Source: JAPLDA01 sp043783155 (GTDB lineage Bacteria > Bacteroidota > Bacteroidia > AKYH767-A > 2013-40CM-41-45). From it: a stretch of 64,000 bases of DNA. Below are positions 28,608 through 36,660 of the stretch, piece after piece. The notes below the pieces were generated by a model. It saw only the letters and a program-made list of their open reading frames with translations. It was not told where the DNA came from and searched no databases. The position numbers and the translations under genes were made by a program. The DNA is taken from positions 1 through 64,000 of the forward strand of contig JAYVZS010000131.1 of the NCBI GenBank assembly GCA_043783155.1, given 5' to 3'. Position 1 is the first letter of the stretch. Every line of letters starts with the position of its first letter.

Positions 28608-29897
28608 ATGAGAGCGAATCTTCCTCCTCCGGAATACAAAAGAGTGGTGATCATCGGTGGCGGATTTGGCGGATTAAAGCTCGCGCAAAAACTGAAAGTC
28701 AGCCATTATCAGGTGGTACTGGTTGACAAAAATAATTATCACACCTTTCAGCCGCTGTTGTACCAGGTTGCCATCGGCGGACTGGAGCCCGATTCCATCG
28801 CTTACCCGCTTCGGAAAATATTTTCTCATCATCGCAATTTTCATTTTCGTGTAGCGGAAGTTCTGTCTATAAACAATGAAAAAAAATTACTGGAAACTTC
28901 TGTCGGTATTATATACTACGATTATCTTGTGATTGCAACCGGCAGCAAGACAAATTTTTTCGGCATGGAAGATATCATGCAAAATGGTATGGCCATTAAA
29001 AGTGTTCCCGAAGCATTGGATTTGAGGAGTCTCATTATTCAGAATTTTGAACGTGCACTTTTGCTCGATGACGGACCTGAAAAGGAAGCCCTTCTGAATA
29101 TTGTTGTGGTTGGCGGCGGTCCTACCGGGCTAGAGACTTCCGGGTCGCTTTCCGAATTGAAGCGTCATGTTTTTCCAAATGATTATCCTGAGTTGAACCT
29201 TGAGAAGATGATGATTCACATCGTTGAATCCGGTGATCGTTTGCTCGGTGCGATGTCGGAGAAGTCGTCCGCTGCTGCTGAAAAATACATCCGCAATATG
29301 GGCGTGCATGTGTTATTAAATACACGTGTTGTGAATTATGATGGAAATACCGTTAAGCTGAATAATGGTGAAACGATTGCAGCGAAGACATTAATATGGT
29401 CTGCCGGTGTTAAAGGAAATGTAGTAGACGGATTAGATGCAAGAGCAATATACAAGGGAAGAATTGCTGTTGATTCTTTCAACCGAGTAATGGGTTATGA
29501 AAATATATTTTGTATTGGTGATGCTGCTTCGCTTGCGGAAACGGACTCTCCTGATGGCTACCCGATGTTAGCTCCGGTCGCGATTCAGCAAGGAGAACAA
29601 CTGGGAAAAAATCTGCTTCGGCTTGCTGCTGGTAAAACGCTAAAACCTTTTTCTTATTTCGATAAAGGTGTGATGGCGACTGTCGGGCGAAACAAGGCGC
29701 TGATCGACGCGAAGGGTTTCCACATACATGGTTTCATTGCCTGGGTGGGATGGCTGTTCATTCACCTGATGTATCTCGTTGGTTTTCGGAACAGGATCAT
29801 TGTATTCATTAACTGGCTGTGGAATTACATCAACTACGACAGCGCGATGCGGCTTGTGATTCGTCCTTTTAAAAAAAGAAAAAATCCGGAGGAATAA
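28608..29897 (+). CDS. ndh: Type II NADH dehydrogenase (NDH-2), FAD-dependent
   Basis: A membrane-associated flavoprotein that oxidises NADH and reduces quinone without pumping protons. The FAD motif VVIIGGGFGGLKLAQKL is at 14-30, followed by the family signature DKNNYHTFQPLLYQVA, a second dinucleotide motif VVVGGGPTGLETSG (about 166-179) for NADH, and CIGDAASL binding FAD. The last 60 residues hold hydrophobic amphipathic segments for membrane attachment. Length (429) is usual. The stop codon overlaps the next gene by one base, so the two form an operon. Confidence 0.92.
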   Translation: MRANLPPPEYKRVVIIGGGFGGLKLAQKLKVSHYQVVLVDKNNYHTFQPLLYQVAIGGLEPDSIAYPLRKIFSHHRNFHFRVAEVLSINNEKKLLETSVGIIYYDYLVIATGSKTNFFGMEDIMQNGMAIKSVPEALDLRSLIIQNFERALLLDDGPEKEALLNIVVVGGGPTGLETSGSLSELKRHVFPNDYPELNLEKMMIHIVESGDRLLGAMSEKSSAAAEKYIRNMGVHVLLNTRVVNYDGNTVKLNNGETIAAKTLIWSAGVKGNVVDGLDARAIYKGRIAVDSFNRVMGYENIFCIGDAASLAETDSPDGYPMLAPVAIQQGEQLGKNLLRLAAGKTLKPFSYFDKGVMATVGRNKALIDAKGFHIHGFIAWVGWLFIHLMYLVGFRNRIIVFINWLWNYINYDSAMRLVIRPFKKRKNPEE

Positions 29898-30235
29898 TGA
29901 TGACCATTGATGAAGTCAGGAAACTGTCGCTTTCTTTTCCGGAAGCAATAGAGCAGCCGCATTTTGAACTGATCTCTTTCCGGGTGAATAAGAAAATTTT
30001 TGCGACACTCGATACAAAGAATAACCGGGTTTGTCTCATGTTGTCAATCATCGACCAGTCTGCATTTTGTGCATACGGCAACACCGTTATGTATCCTGTC
30101 CCGAATAAATGGGGAAAGCAGGGAGCAACGTATGTTGAATTAAAAAAGGTGAGGAAGTCAATGTTTAAAGACGCGCTTACCACTGCGTATTGCAAAGTAG
30201 CTCCGAAGAAACTTTCGGAGAAATTCCGGTCATGA
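29897..30235 (+). CDS. MmcQ/YjbR family protein
   Basis: A small cytoplasmic protein of 112 residues with the CyaY-like fold of the YjbR family. Evident features are LSFPEAIEQPHFELISFRVN at the start and KWGKQGATYVELKKV in the second half. Some members bind DNA, but the biological role is not established. It begins on the last base of the NDH-2 stop codon (TAATGATG), so it is translated from the same transcript; the functional link to NDH-2 is unknown. Confidence 0.85.
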   Translation: MMTIDEVRKLSLSFPEAIEQPHFELISFRVNKKIFATLDTKNNRVCLMLSIIDQSAFCAYGNTVMYPVPNKWGKQGATYVELKKVRKSMFKDALTTAYCKVAPKKLSEKFRS

Positions 30236-30261
30236 AAGTAAAAATCGATACTCATGACTTT

Positions 30262-30370
30262 TAGTCGGCGAAATATTTTACGCTGAAGACGCAGAGAAAA
30301 ATAACAAAAAAAAATTATAATTCTGAATCGCTCTCAGCGTTCTCTGCTCCTCAGCGCTCTGCGTGAAACA
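30262..30370. repeat. Long inverted repeat, ACGCAGAG...CTCTGCGTGAAA family, copy A
   Basis: The left arm TTTTACGCTGAAGACGCAGA and the right arm ending GCGCTCTGCGTGAAAC are imperfectly complementary around an AT-rich centre. Two more copies lie near 48306-48422 and 49876-49966. It sits between convergent genes. Confidence 0.7.
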
Positions 30371-30413
30371 AGAAACTTAAGGAAAGCTGACAGTAATGAA
30401 GCGAGCATTAATC

Positions 30414-30947
30414 CTAATTCGCAAACACCAAACTAAACGAACCTTCTGTAATTGATTTGGTGGTTGATCCTACGTTCTTTATACTTCCTGAAAAAGTTCC
30501 GCTTAAACTGCTGTTTGGATTATACGTGAGATGAGAGAAGAATAGGTTGACGCCTGTTGGAGAGAAAAGGGAATTGTAAATAACAGCACTTGCATCTTTC
30601 ACAAACACATAACTGTTTGATGCGGAGTTGCAGGTAACTGTTAAGCCCTGCACCCAGCCGGTATTTTGTTCTTCGATCATAATTTCAACTTTCGGAAGAA
30701 AGGGAGATGCAGATGCCGATCCCGTAATAACAATCCGGTGCGGGTTGGGACTGGTCGCTGTATCCCGCATTGCACTGAGGCTGTCGCATGTAATTTGTAC
30801 ACCATCCAATTTATATTTTATAAAATGAGAGGGGGAGGAGTTTACAGGAGCGTTCTCAACGGTAGATACCTGCCCATCTTTTTTACCGCAGGCAGAAAAA
30901 AGAATAATCAAAAGAAGGAAGGCCGCAAGAGGATTTACTTTTTTCAT
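30414..30947 (-). CDS. Lipoprotein of unknown function
   Basis: Encodes 177 residues from the ATG that gives a compact lipoprotein signal (MKKVNPLAAFLLLIILFSAC). An ATG five codons upstream is also possible. The mature part is predicted all-beta, Ser/Thr/Asn-rich, with two cysteines. It resembles small Bacteroidota lipoproteins with one beta-sandwich domain (FSHLTYNPNSSLSGTFSGSI). I do not recognise a characterised family. It is a single gene flanked by repeats and a divergent DUF3089 gene. Confidence 0.7.
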   Translation of the reverse strand: MKKVNPLAAFLLLIILFSACGKKDGQVSTVENAPVNSSPSHFIKYKLDGVQITCDSLSAMRDTATSPNPHRIVITGSASASPFLPKVEIMIEEQNTGWVQGLTVTCNSASNSYVFVKDASAVIYNSLFSPTGVNLFFSHLTYNPNSSLSGTFSGSIKNVGSTTKSITEGSFSLVFAN

Positions 30948-31079
30948 GAGTGAGTACTTCATTTCGTGGGCGAAAGATAGACATAAAGTTTTTTCAATCG
31001 CGAGGTTTGAATGTTAATAATAGCTTCATTAAATGTCGGAACATAAAATCTTACTTTAGCTTTTTATTTTTTATGACTT

Positions 31080-32141
31080 ATGAGTCTCTCAAAATATTTT
31101 AATAGGAATATCTGCCTCATCACTTTTATCTGCTGCATTTTGTATTCCTGCTCAGGTAAATTCACACCGTTGATGCTCACCATCCCGTTTCATGCTGATG
31201 CCGTACAGGCACCTGATTACAGCAAATCGGAAAACTGGGCGGCTTTGCCTTCGAAGGATGACATGGCTGACCGGGTTCCTGAAGGCGGCAATCTGAAAAA
31301 TGAAGAAGATAGCGCTGCAGCAGATGTATTTTTTATTCATCCCACTTCCTACCTAAAGGCAACCGGAAAGAACGATCAATGGAACGCTGATGTGAATGAT
31401 GAAGCGCTGAATAAAAAAACCGATGAGGCATCTATCTTTTACCAGGCCAGCGTATTTAACGGAGCCGGAAAAATTTACGCGCCGCGATACCGACAGGTGC
31501 ACATCTCATCTTATTTTACAAATGAGCACGACAACGCAAAACAAGCATTTGATCTTGCGTACAGCGATGTAAAGAGAGCTTTTCAATATTACCTCGAACA
31601 TTACAACAGCGGCCGCCCTTTTATTATCGCCTCGCACAGTCAGGGAACCACACATGCCATTCGGTTGCTTTCGGAATTCATTGACGGGAAGCCGCTATCA
31701 AAACAATTAGTTGCTGCCTATCTTGTCGGGATGCCGGTGTACGATACGCTGTATGCCGTTTTAAAACCATGCAATAATCCAAACGAAACAGGCTGCTATG
31801 TAACGTGGCGCACGTATGCACGCGATTATTTTCCTGCAGGTTATGTACGGCCAAAACGTGAAGCTGTGTGCACGAATCCGCTCACCTGGCGCACGGATTC
31901 GTTGTATGCATCATATGATCTGAACAAAGGAGGTGTCCTGAAAAACTTTAATCACATCATTCCTAAGTTAAGCGATGCGCAGGTGGCAGATGGAGTTGTG
32001 CGGATCAACAAACCACATTTTTTCGGCAACACTTTTTTTAATTTCAAAAATTATCACATCGTTGATTACAATCTATTCTACATCAACATCCGCGAAAACG
32101 CGCAGTTGCGGGTGAAAAGTTACCTGAAGAAAAATAAATAA
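31080..32141 (+). CDS. DUF3089 alpha/beta-hydrolase-like lipoprotein
   Basis: Encodes 353 residues with an N-terminal lipoprotein signal (ITFICCILYSCSG). Typical DUF3089 elements follow: DVFFIHPTSY, YAPRYRQVHISSYF, DLAYSDVKRAFQYY and the nucleophile elbow RPFIIASHSQG (serine in SHSQG), as in alpha/beta hydrolases. Activity is probably esterase or lipase-like, with unknown substrate. It is convergent with the GH85 gene, 5 bases between stops. A TACTTTAG box lies 20 bases before the ATG. Confidence 0.85.
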   Translation: MSLSKYFNRNICLITFICCILYSCSGKFTPLMLTIPFHADAVQAPDYSKSENWAALPSKDDMADRVPEGGNLKNEEDSAAADVFFIHPTSYLKATGKNDQWNADVNDEALNKKTDEASIFYQASVFNGAGKIYAPRYRQVHISSYFTNEHDNAKQAFDLAYSDVKRAFQYYLEHYNSGRPFIIASHSQGTTHAIRLLSEFIDGKPLSKQLVAAYLVGMPVYDTLYAVLKPCNNPNETGCYVTWRTYARDYFPAGYVRPKREAVCTNPLTWRTDSLYASYDLNKGGVLKNFNHIIPKLSDAQVADGVVRINKPHFFGNTFFNFKNYHIVDYNLFYINIRENAQLRVKSYLKKNK

Positions 32142-32146
32142 AATTT

Positions 32147-34051
32147 TTAATGGATTATTAATTTGCCTCGCTCAAACGTATCTTTTGAAATTAATTCGTA
32201 CAGATAAACTCCGCAATCCGGCAAATTTATTTTTTGAGTTTCAGCTTTGTGAATCAACTGTGTGATGATCTGCTTTCCTTCCAGGTTATAAATATTTATT
32301 CTCCCTTGTGAATCTCCACTATACAAAAAACTCACTGTTTCTTTCGATGGATTCGGAAAAATTAAAAGTGAAGTTGCATGACTATGTAAATTTGAAACCG
32401 AAGTTGAACTGTTTTCTGCGACGCCTATTTTCCCGATGTCGAGCGTAAAACCGGATGATGCATACGCATGAATGTTGATCGAAATAATTGTATCTGAAAT
32501 TCCTATCGGTGTTGATGAATTGAACAAATCTTCCCACGTACCATTACATGCAGGATGAAAAACAGACAACGCTTGTGTGCTGTCCTTCTTTAGTAATTCC
32601 ACGGCGATTGAATCAATGGATCCGGATGAAGAAGATTTCAATACCAATTTAACATTTAAAAGATTAGAAGTGGTGATGAGGTTGGTTGAAAAAAGAGGAA
32701 TGTCATAGCTGCCACTGCTAACAGAGGTAACTGAAAGTGATGAACCTCCGGACCATGCATCATTGAAATCATAATCGATCATGGTTCCGTTTGTATAAAA
32801 AGTCCACGAAGGAAGAATGGACTGATGCGACATGTTGTGCCAGCCGCCGCTTAATAATATACCTCCGTTGTCATAATAATTTAAACCATGTCCGGTGTTA
32901 AAATCGGTTTCAAACGGGAACGATTGAATTGTGGTTCGTACCGGAACATAATTTGAAATACCTTTCCACGTTGCATCCGCAACAAACGGGTTCTGATCAA
33001 GGCCAGAAAAAATTTTTCTTTCCGTCGCATAAAAATTCGCGTAATCATTTGGGTTATTATTGAATGTTGAAAAAGATGCATAGTTAAAAGTAAAATTGGT
33101 AGCGAATAAAGCCATGGATGTTTTCGCAATTCCATTGGTGACAATTTTATCAATCCATGTATAGGAAGTAAACGCCGGCTGCGCAGTTCGGGAAGGCCAC
33201 ATGTCTACACCTGTATACACATCGAACGGACTTCTTGAAAGCGACGTCGCATAGTTGCCGGAATTAGTAACGGTAGTTGCGAAACTCCAGTTGTAGTTGG
33301 TAAACAATCCCGTTGAATGCCGGAAGAAGTAAGCGTTGCTTGCATCGAGCCGGTTCTGGTAAGAGACAGTTCCGCTCTGCAACATGGCATCGTACCAGAT
33401 CACTTCTCCGCCGTAAGCGCTATCTAATTGTCTCACGAATGAACTGACAAGATTCCCTGTGGCTGAGTTAACGGATGTTTCGAAGTTCAGAAACCATCCG
33501 TCAAAATTATTGTAGTTCGCCAATTCAATCATCTTCGCAACAGCAAGAAAATTTCCTGCTGTATCCTGTTGCAGAAAATTTTGCGCGATAGTCTGTGTGC
33601 CGCCGTATGCAAGAGGAGAAAGGAATACAGTGCCGATTACTTTCACTCCGTTTTTATGTGCGGCATCCACCCATGCTTTGGACGGAATCACTACCGGAAC
33701 ACTTGCCGAGCCGCCGAACCATGTTAAGATATCGATCGACTGCCAGTGAGAAAAATTAAACAGGTTGAACTGGCTTGCAGAATCTACGTATGGACCGAAG
33801 TTGTTCATTCCATCCGGACAATACAGAACCCTCACATTTGTATCCATTGAATTGAACACTTGTCCGTTCGGCGATTTTGTTCTTGAAGCAAGTGGTACGT
33901 AAGAAATGTTTTCATGGTTGATCACCGAAGGTTGCCAGTTGAAAAAATTGGTCATTGAAAATGTGAGGGCCGGCTGGGCATTGCCCGGATGAACAGAGAA
34001 GAGAAGAAAGGGGAATGTAAGTATTTTTAAAATATATTTTTTGTTTTGCAT
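32147..34051 (-). CDS. Secreted GH85 endo-beta-N-acetylglucosaminidase with T9SS domain
   Basis: A glycoside hydrolase of family 85 (ENGase), which cuts the chitobiose core of N-glycans. The chosen ATG gives a signal peptide ending GNAQ; an upstream ATG would add 18 poorly fitting residues. Family signs are FSHWQSIDILTWFGG, AHKNGVKVIGTVFLSP and the catalytic N-x-E in FDGWFLNFET (N189, E191), then GGEVIWYDAML and YQNRLDASN. A beta-rich region follows, with a C-terminal sorting domain (LLIFPNPSKETVSF to KLIIH). Total 634 residues. Expected at the cell surface or outside, acting on glycoproteins. Confidence 0.87.
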   Translation of the reverse strand: MQNKKYILKILTFPFLLFSVHPGNAQPALTFSMTNFFNWQPSVINHENISYVPLASRTKSPNGQVFNSMDTNVRVLYCPDGMNNFGPYVDSASQFNLFNFSHWQSIDILTWFGGSASVPVVIPSKAWVDAAHKNGVKVIGTVFLSPLAYGGTQTIAQNFLQQDTAGNFLAVAKMIELANYNNFDGWFLNFETSVNSATGNLVSSFVRQLDSAYGGEVIWYDAMLQSGTVSYQNRLDASNAYFFRHSTGLFTNYNWSFATTVTNSGNYATSLSRSPFDVYTGVDMWPSRTAQPAFTSYTWIDKIVTNGIAKTSMALFATNFTFNYASFSTFNNNPNDYANFYATERKIFSGLDQNPFVADATWKGISNYVPVRTTIQSFPFETDFNTGHGLNYYDNGGILLSGGWHNMSHQSILPSWTFYTNGTMIDYDFNDAWSGGSSLSVTSVSSGSYDIPLFSTNLITTSNLLNVKLVLKSSSSGSIDSIAVELLKKDSTQALSVFHPACNGTWEDLFNSSTPIGISDTIISINIHAYASSGFTLDIGKIGVAENSSTSVSNLHSHATSLLIFPNPSKETVSFLYSGDSQGRINIYNLEGKQIITQLIHKAETQKINLPDCGVYLYELISKDTFERGKLIIH

Positions 34052-34105
34052 CTGAGAAGTAATGAGTGGATTGATTTGGATGGAAAGATACGGAATCTGA
34101 AGCAT

Positions 34106-34593
34106 CGAGTAGAAAAGCAGTACTTCCTTTGTATGGAACGCAGGTCGTAACTGGTTGAATTGTTAAGATCGGTGTATCCTGCTCGCGGAAGGATTACGAT
34201 CTAAAAAAAATGTTTTTGTCCATGAACAGGGTAACAATTTTTAGCAAGCTCTCCCACGATCAGCGTTTGGATGCTGTGCCGAGCGAAGAGAGTTGTCAAT
34301 GATCAAAGTGAAAGCATGTGGTTGACAAAAACACCCGTGAGAATTGCAAGAGTAGCAGTATAGTACTGTTTAGACTATACCCGAAACGGACACCGAAACT
34401 CTTCCCATTTTATTACCGGAAAGTTTGTTGATTTTTTCTTTTGTGAATGAAACCCGATTAAGCGGACACCGAAAATATTACCGAAAAGGTCATCGTTATT
34501 TAGTTCGCTGAAATACACTTAATTGTTACAACCCAGTTTCAACCATGAAAAGAAAAAAATGAAATTTTGCCCGAAGCCACCCATTCACAAAAG
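34106..34593. other. Noncoding stretch with short repeats, possibly relic of a mobile element
   Basis: No gene is seen. A degenerate GCTGTGCCGAGCGAAG motif near 34273 resembles the GCTGAGCGAAGTCGAAG repeats. A 7-base inverted repeat (GTATAGT, ACTATAC) spans 34358-34380. Two direct repeats starting CGGACACCGAAA (34387 and 34463), each followed by an ATTACCG motif, lie 76 bases apart. Paired CGGACACC motifs would fit an insertion-sequence end, but there is no transposase here. Confidence 0.4.
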
Positions 34594-34667
34594 TGGCTCC
34601 GGGGCGATTCGAACGCCCGACCTACTGCTTAGAAGGCAGTTGCTCTATCCAGCTGAGCTACGGAACC
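34594..34667 (-). tRNA. tRNA-Arg (anticodon TCT)
   Basis: Reads GGTTCCGTAGCTCAGC at the 5-prime end, and the T arm is GGGCGTTCGAATCGCCC. The acceptor stem pairs over seven bases with one G-U, and the discriminator is A. The anticodon loop is CTTCTAA, giving TCT. CCA is not encoded. It heads a cluster of three tRNAs on the same strand. Confidence 0.96.
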
Positions 34668-34785
34668 GGAAAAGGAAATGATAATTGATGAATTATAAAT
34701 TAGAAATTATTTAAAAAAAAATCTGACGAGTTTCAAAATCAAAGCGAACTCAATTTGCCATTCAGAATTTATAATTTCAAAGAAG

Positions 34786-34860
34786 TCGGGGTGGCAGGAT
34801 TCGAACCTGCGACCTCCTGGTCCCAAACCAGACGCGATAACCGGACTACGCTACACCCCG
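34786..34860 (-). tRNA. tRNA-Pro (anticodon TGG)
   Basis: Begins CGGGGTGTAGCGTAGTC, with anticodon loop TTTGGGA (TGG) and T arm GCAGGTTCGAATCCTGC. The C1-G72 acceptor pair and A73 discriminator are typical of bacterial tRNA-Pro. CCA is not encoded. Confidence 0.96.
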
Positions 34861-34975
34861 AGGTATTAATGATCAATGACCAATAATCAATTTTCAATAA
34901 TGAATGAACAATTTTCAATGATCAAAGACAAATGAACGAATTGACCATTGAACCACTAAACTAGTATGCAAAGAA
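34861..34975. repeat. Degenerate repeat (AATGATCAATGACCAATAATC type) between tRNA genes
   Basis: About 100 bases of overlapping AATGATCAAT, CAATTTTCAATAATG and GACCATTGAACC variants lie between tRNA-Ser and tRNA-Pro. The same motif family forms the end of recF. Confidence 0.6.
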
Positions 34976-35036
34976 CTGAAATTAATTCACACGAACACGG
35001 AATAACTTCTAACTCGTTCAAATAACTTTCATCATG

Positions 35037-35123
35037 CGGAGAGGGAGGGATTCGAACCCTCGGTACGGTTTCCCGTACGACAGTTTAGCAAACTGTTCCT
35101 TTCGGCCTCTCAGGCACCTCTCC
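35037..35123 (-). tRNA. tRNA-Ser (anticodon GCT)
   Basis: An 87-base class II tRNA. The acceptor GGAGAGG pairs with CCTCTCC, the discriminator is G, the anticodon loop is TTGCTAA (GCT), and the long variable arm stem CGTACGG pairs with CCGTACC. The T arm is GAGGGTTCGAATCCCTC. CCA is not encoded. Confidence 0.96.
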
Positions 35124-35168
35124 AAAATCAAGGGCGGCAAAGATAGAAAGAAATAAATTTTTTCAAAC

Positions 35169-35669
35169 TTATTTTCTCTCTTCAAACTCCTGCTGCAATG
35201 CAACCATCTTTATCGCTGTCACCGCCGCTTCAATACCTTTGTTTCCAAGCTTTCCACCCGAACGCTCCGTTGCCTGCTTCAGGTTGTCGGTCGTGAGCAC
35301 ACCAAAAACAAACGGCATCCCAAACTTAATCGATAGGTCCATGAGTCCTTCCGCCACAGCGTGACAGATAAACTCGAAGTGTCTCGTCTCGCCCTGTATC
35401 ACGCATCCGAGGCAGATCACAGCATCAACATCATCATACTCAGCAAAGAACAATGCGCCTGTCGGCAATTCAAAACTTCCCGGAACATTTTTCCTTACGA
35501 TGTTTCCTTTTTTACATCCGCTCGATACCAACGTTTCATACGCGCCTTCAAAAAGTTTTTCCGTTACCTCATTGTTCCATTCCGAAACCACGATGCCTAT
35601 TCGCATCTTCGCGGCATTTGGAACTGCCGATGAATCAAACGAAGAAAGATTTTTTTCTGTAGAAGACAT
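35169..35669 (-). CDS. ribH: 6,7-dimethyl-8-ribityllumazine synthase
   Basis: Penultimate step of riboflavin synthesis, joining the ribityl-aminouracil with dihydroxybutanone phosphate; forms large cytoplasmic shells. The 166 residues include the substrate motifs VVSEWNNEVT, VPGSFELPTGA, GCVIQGETRHFEF (catalytic His in RHFEF) and FGVLTTDN. The start gives about 20 extra N-terminal residues before the core at MRIGIVVSEWN; the downstream ATG (residue 22) is possible. No FMN riboswitch is seen upstream, where only 45 bases separate it from the TPR gene. ribD lies 16 kb away. Confidence 0.95.
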   Translation of the reverse strand: MSSTEKNLSSFDSSAVPNAAKMRIGIVVSEWNNEVTEKLFEGAYETLVSSGCKKGNIVRKNVPGSFELPTGALFFAEYDDVDAVICLGCVIQGETRHFEFICHAVAEGLMDLSIKFGMPFVFGVLTTDNLKQATERSGGKLGNKGIEAAVTAIKMVALQQEFEERK

Positions 35670-35679
35670 GAGAGATGAA

Positions 35680-35708
35680 AAAGAAAAACCGAACCCAGTG
35701 GTTCGGTT
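35680..35708 (-). terminator. Intrinsic terminator between the TPR gene and ribH
   Basis: A perfect 9-base stem AACCGAACC/GGTTCGGTT with a 4-base loop, followed on the minus strand by TTTTTCTTTTTC. It ends the TPR-protein transcript just before ribH, so ribH either has its own promoter close by or depends on read-through. Confidence 0.75.
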
Positions 35709-35714
35709 GAAGTT

Positions 35715-36392
35715 TTACCGGATCATGGCCTCAGCCCGGGCAATGTACTTTTCTGCCTGTTGTGCTTCCGCTGATGCCGCATAATCCTTCTTGATACGCT
35801 CGTATACTTCTTTCGATTCCTTGTAATTACCTTTTGACTCAAGAGCCGAAGCTAATTTCATCATGAAGATGGGAGTGGTGAAGTTATTGGGTTTCTCTTT
35901 CGATGCTTTTTCATAATAACTGATCGCCTGGTCAGCGTTGTTCTGCTCCATGTACGCATCGCCAATAGCACCCAATGCAAGTGAAGGAGTAATATTATCT
36001 TTCGCATTGTATCCTTTTAATGTCTCTATTGCCTGGTCGTAATTCTTTTGACGCAGATAAGCGATGCCAAGATAAAAATGAGCCAAGTTAGCCGAAGGAC
36101 TTACACCATAAGAATTGATGATTTCCTCAAATCCCTGGCGATTGCCATCACCATTAATGGCAAGCCGGAGAGAATCATGATTGAAATATTCTTCCGCCGC
36201 GAACATCTGCGTTTCAGCTTCTTTCTCTTTTCCTGCAACGTATGAGTTCTGATAAAAAAGATAACCACCAATTGCCAAAACAACGGTGCCTACAATAATA
36301 CCAAGACTCTTCTTGTTCTGGTCGACGAAATGTTCGGTTTTACTAAGGGTTTCGGTGATGTCAAACTGCTGACCCTCTTTATTTTCTGCCAT
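35715..36392 (-). CDS. TPR protein with N-terminal membrane anchor (YfgM-like)
   Basis: A protein of 225 residues. The start at MAENKEGQQ fits better than an ATG 21 codons upstream, whose leader is Lys/Asn-rich. One TM helix at about 30-48 (LGIIVGTVVLAIGGYLFY) is followed by about four TPR motifs (85-215), including NLAHFYLGIAYLRQKNYDQA. The layout matches YfgM-like ancillary proteins, which in E. coli link the Sec translocon to periplasmic chaperones; that role is inferred. It is divergent from recF across a large inverted repeat. Confidence 0.8.
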   Translation of the reverse strand: MAENKEGQQFDITETLSKTEHFVDQNKKSLGIIVGTVVLAIGGYLFYQNSYVAGKEKEAETQMFAAEEYFNHDSLRLAINGDGNRQGFEEIINSYGVSPSANLAHFYLGIAYLRQKNYDQAIETLKGYNAKDNITPSLALGAIGDAYMEQNNADQAISYYEKASKEKPNNFTTPIFMMKLASALESKGNYKESKEVYERIKKDYAASAEAQQAEKYIARAEAMIR

Positions 36393-36469
36393 GATCTGGT
36401 TTTTTTTGTTCGGATTTTTTAAACAGGTTGCAAAAATATATTTTTTTTGCTTCAAAACAAGAGAAGTGT

Positions 36470-36655
36470 TTAAGTTTTTAAGTGTTGAAATTAGCGTTTA
36501 AGGGCGTATGTGTTTAAGTGTTGAATAGGAAAGTGTCTGAGTACGTAAGTGTTTAAGTACGTAAGGCGGCCTTTCGATGGCAACTCAGTAAACACATACG
36601 CACTTAAACACATAAACACTCAATTTACTCACCTAAACACTTAATTCTTACCTTC
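36470..36655. repeat. Inverted array of GTGTTTAAGTG repeats between divergent genes
   Basis: The left half consists of GTGTTTAAGTG and GTACGTAAG variants, and the right half of their complements (CACTTAAACACATAAACAC). The transcript or single strand could fold into a long imperfect hairpin of about 75-base arms. The same family and arrangement occur between ndk and nrnA. It occupies nearly the whole spacer between the TPR gene and recF, so both promoters must be inside or at its edges. Confidence 0.7.
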
Positions 36656-36660
36656 ACCAC

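Noticed and set aside
35018..35203. Open frame on the minus strand across the tRNA-Ser gene
   Set aside because: It overlaps the tRNA and the end of ribH and has no protein-like character.
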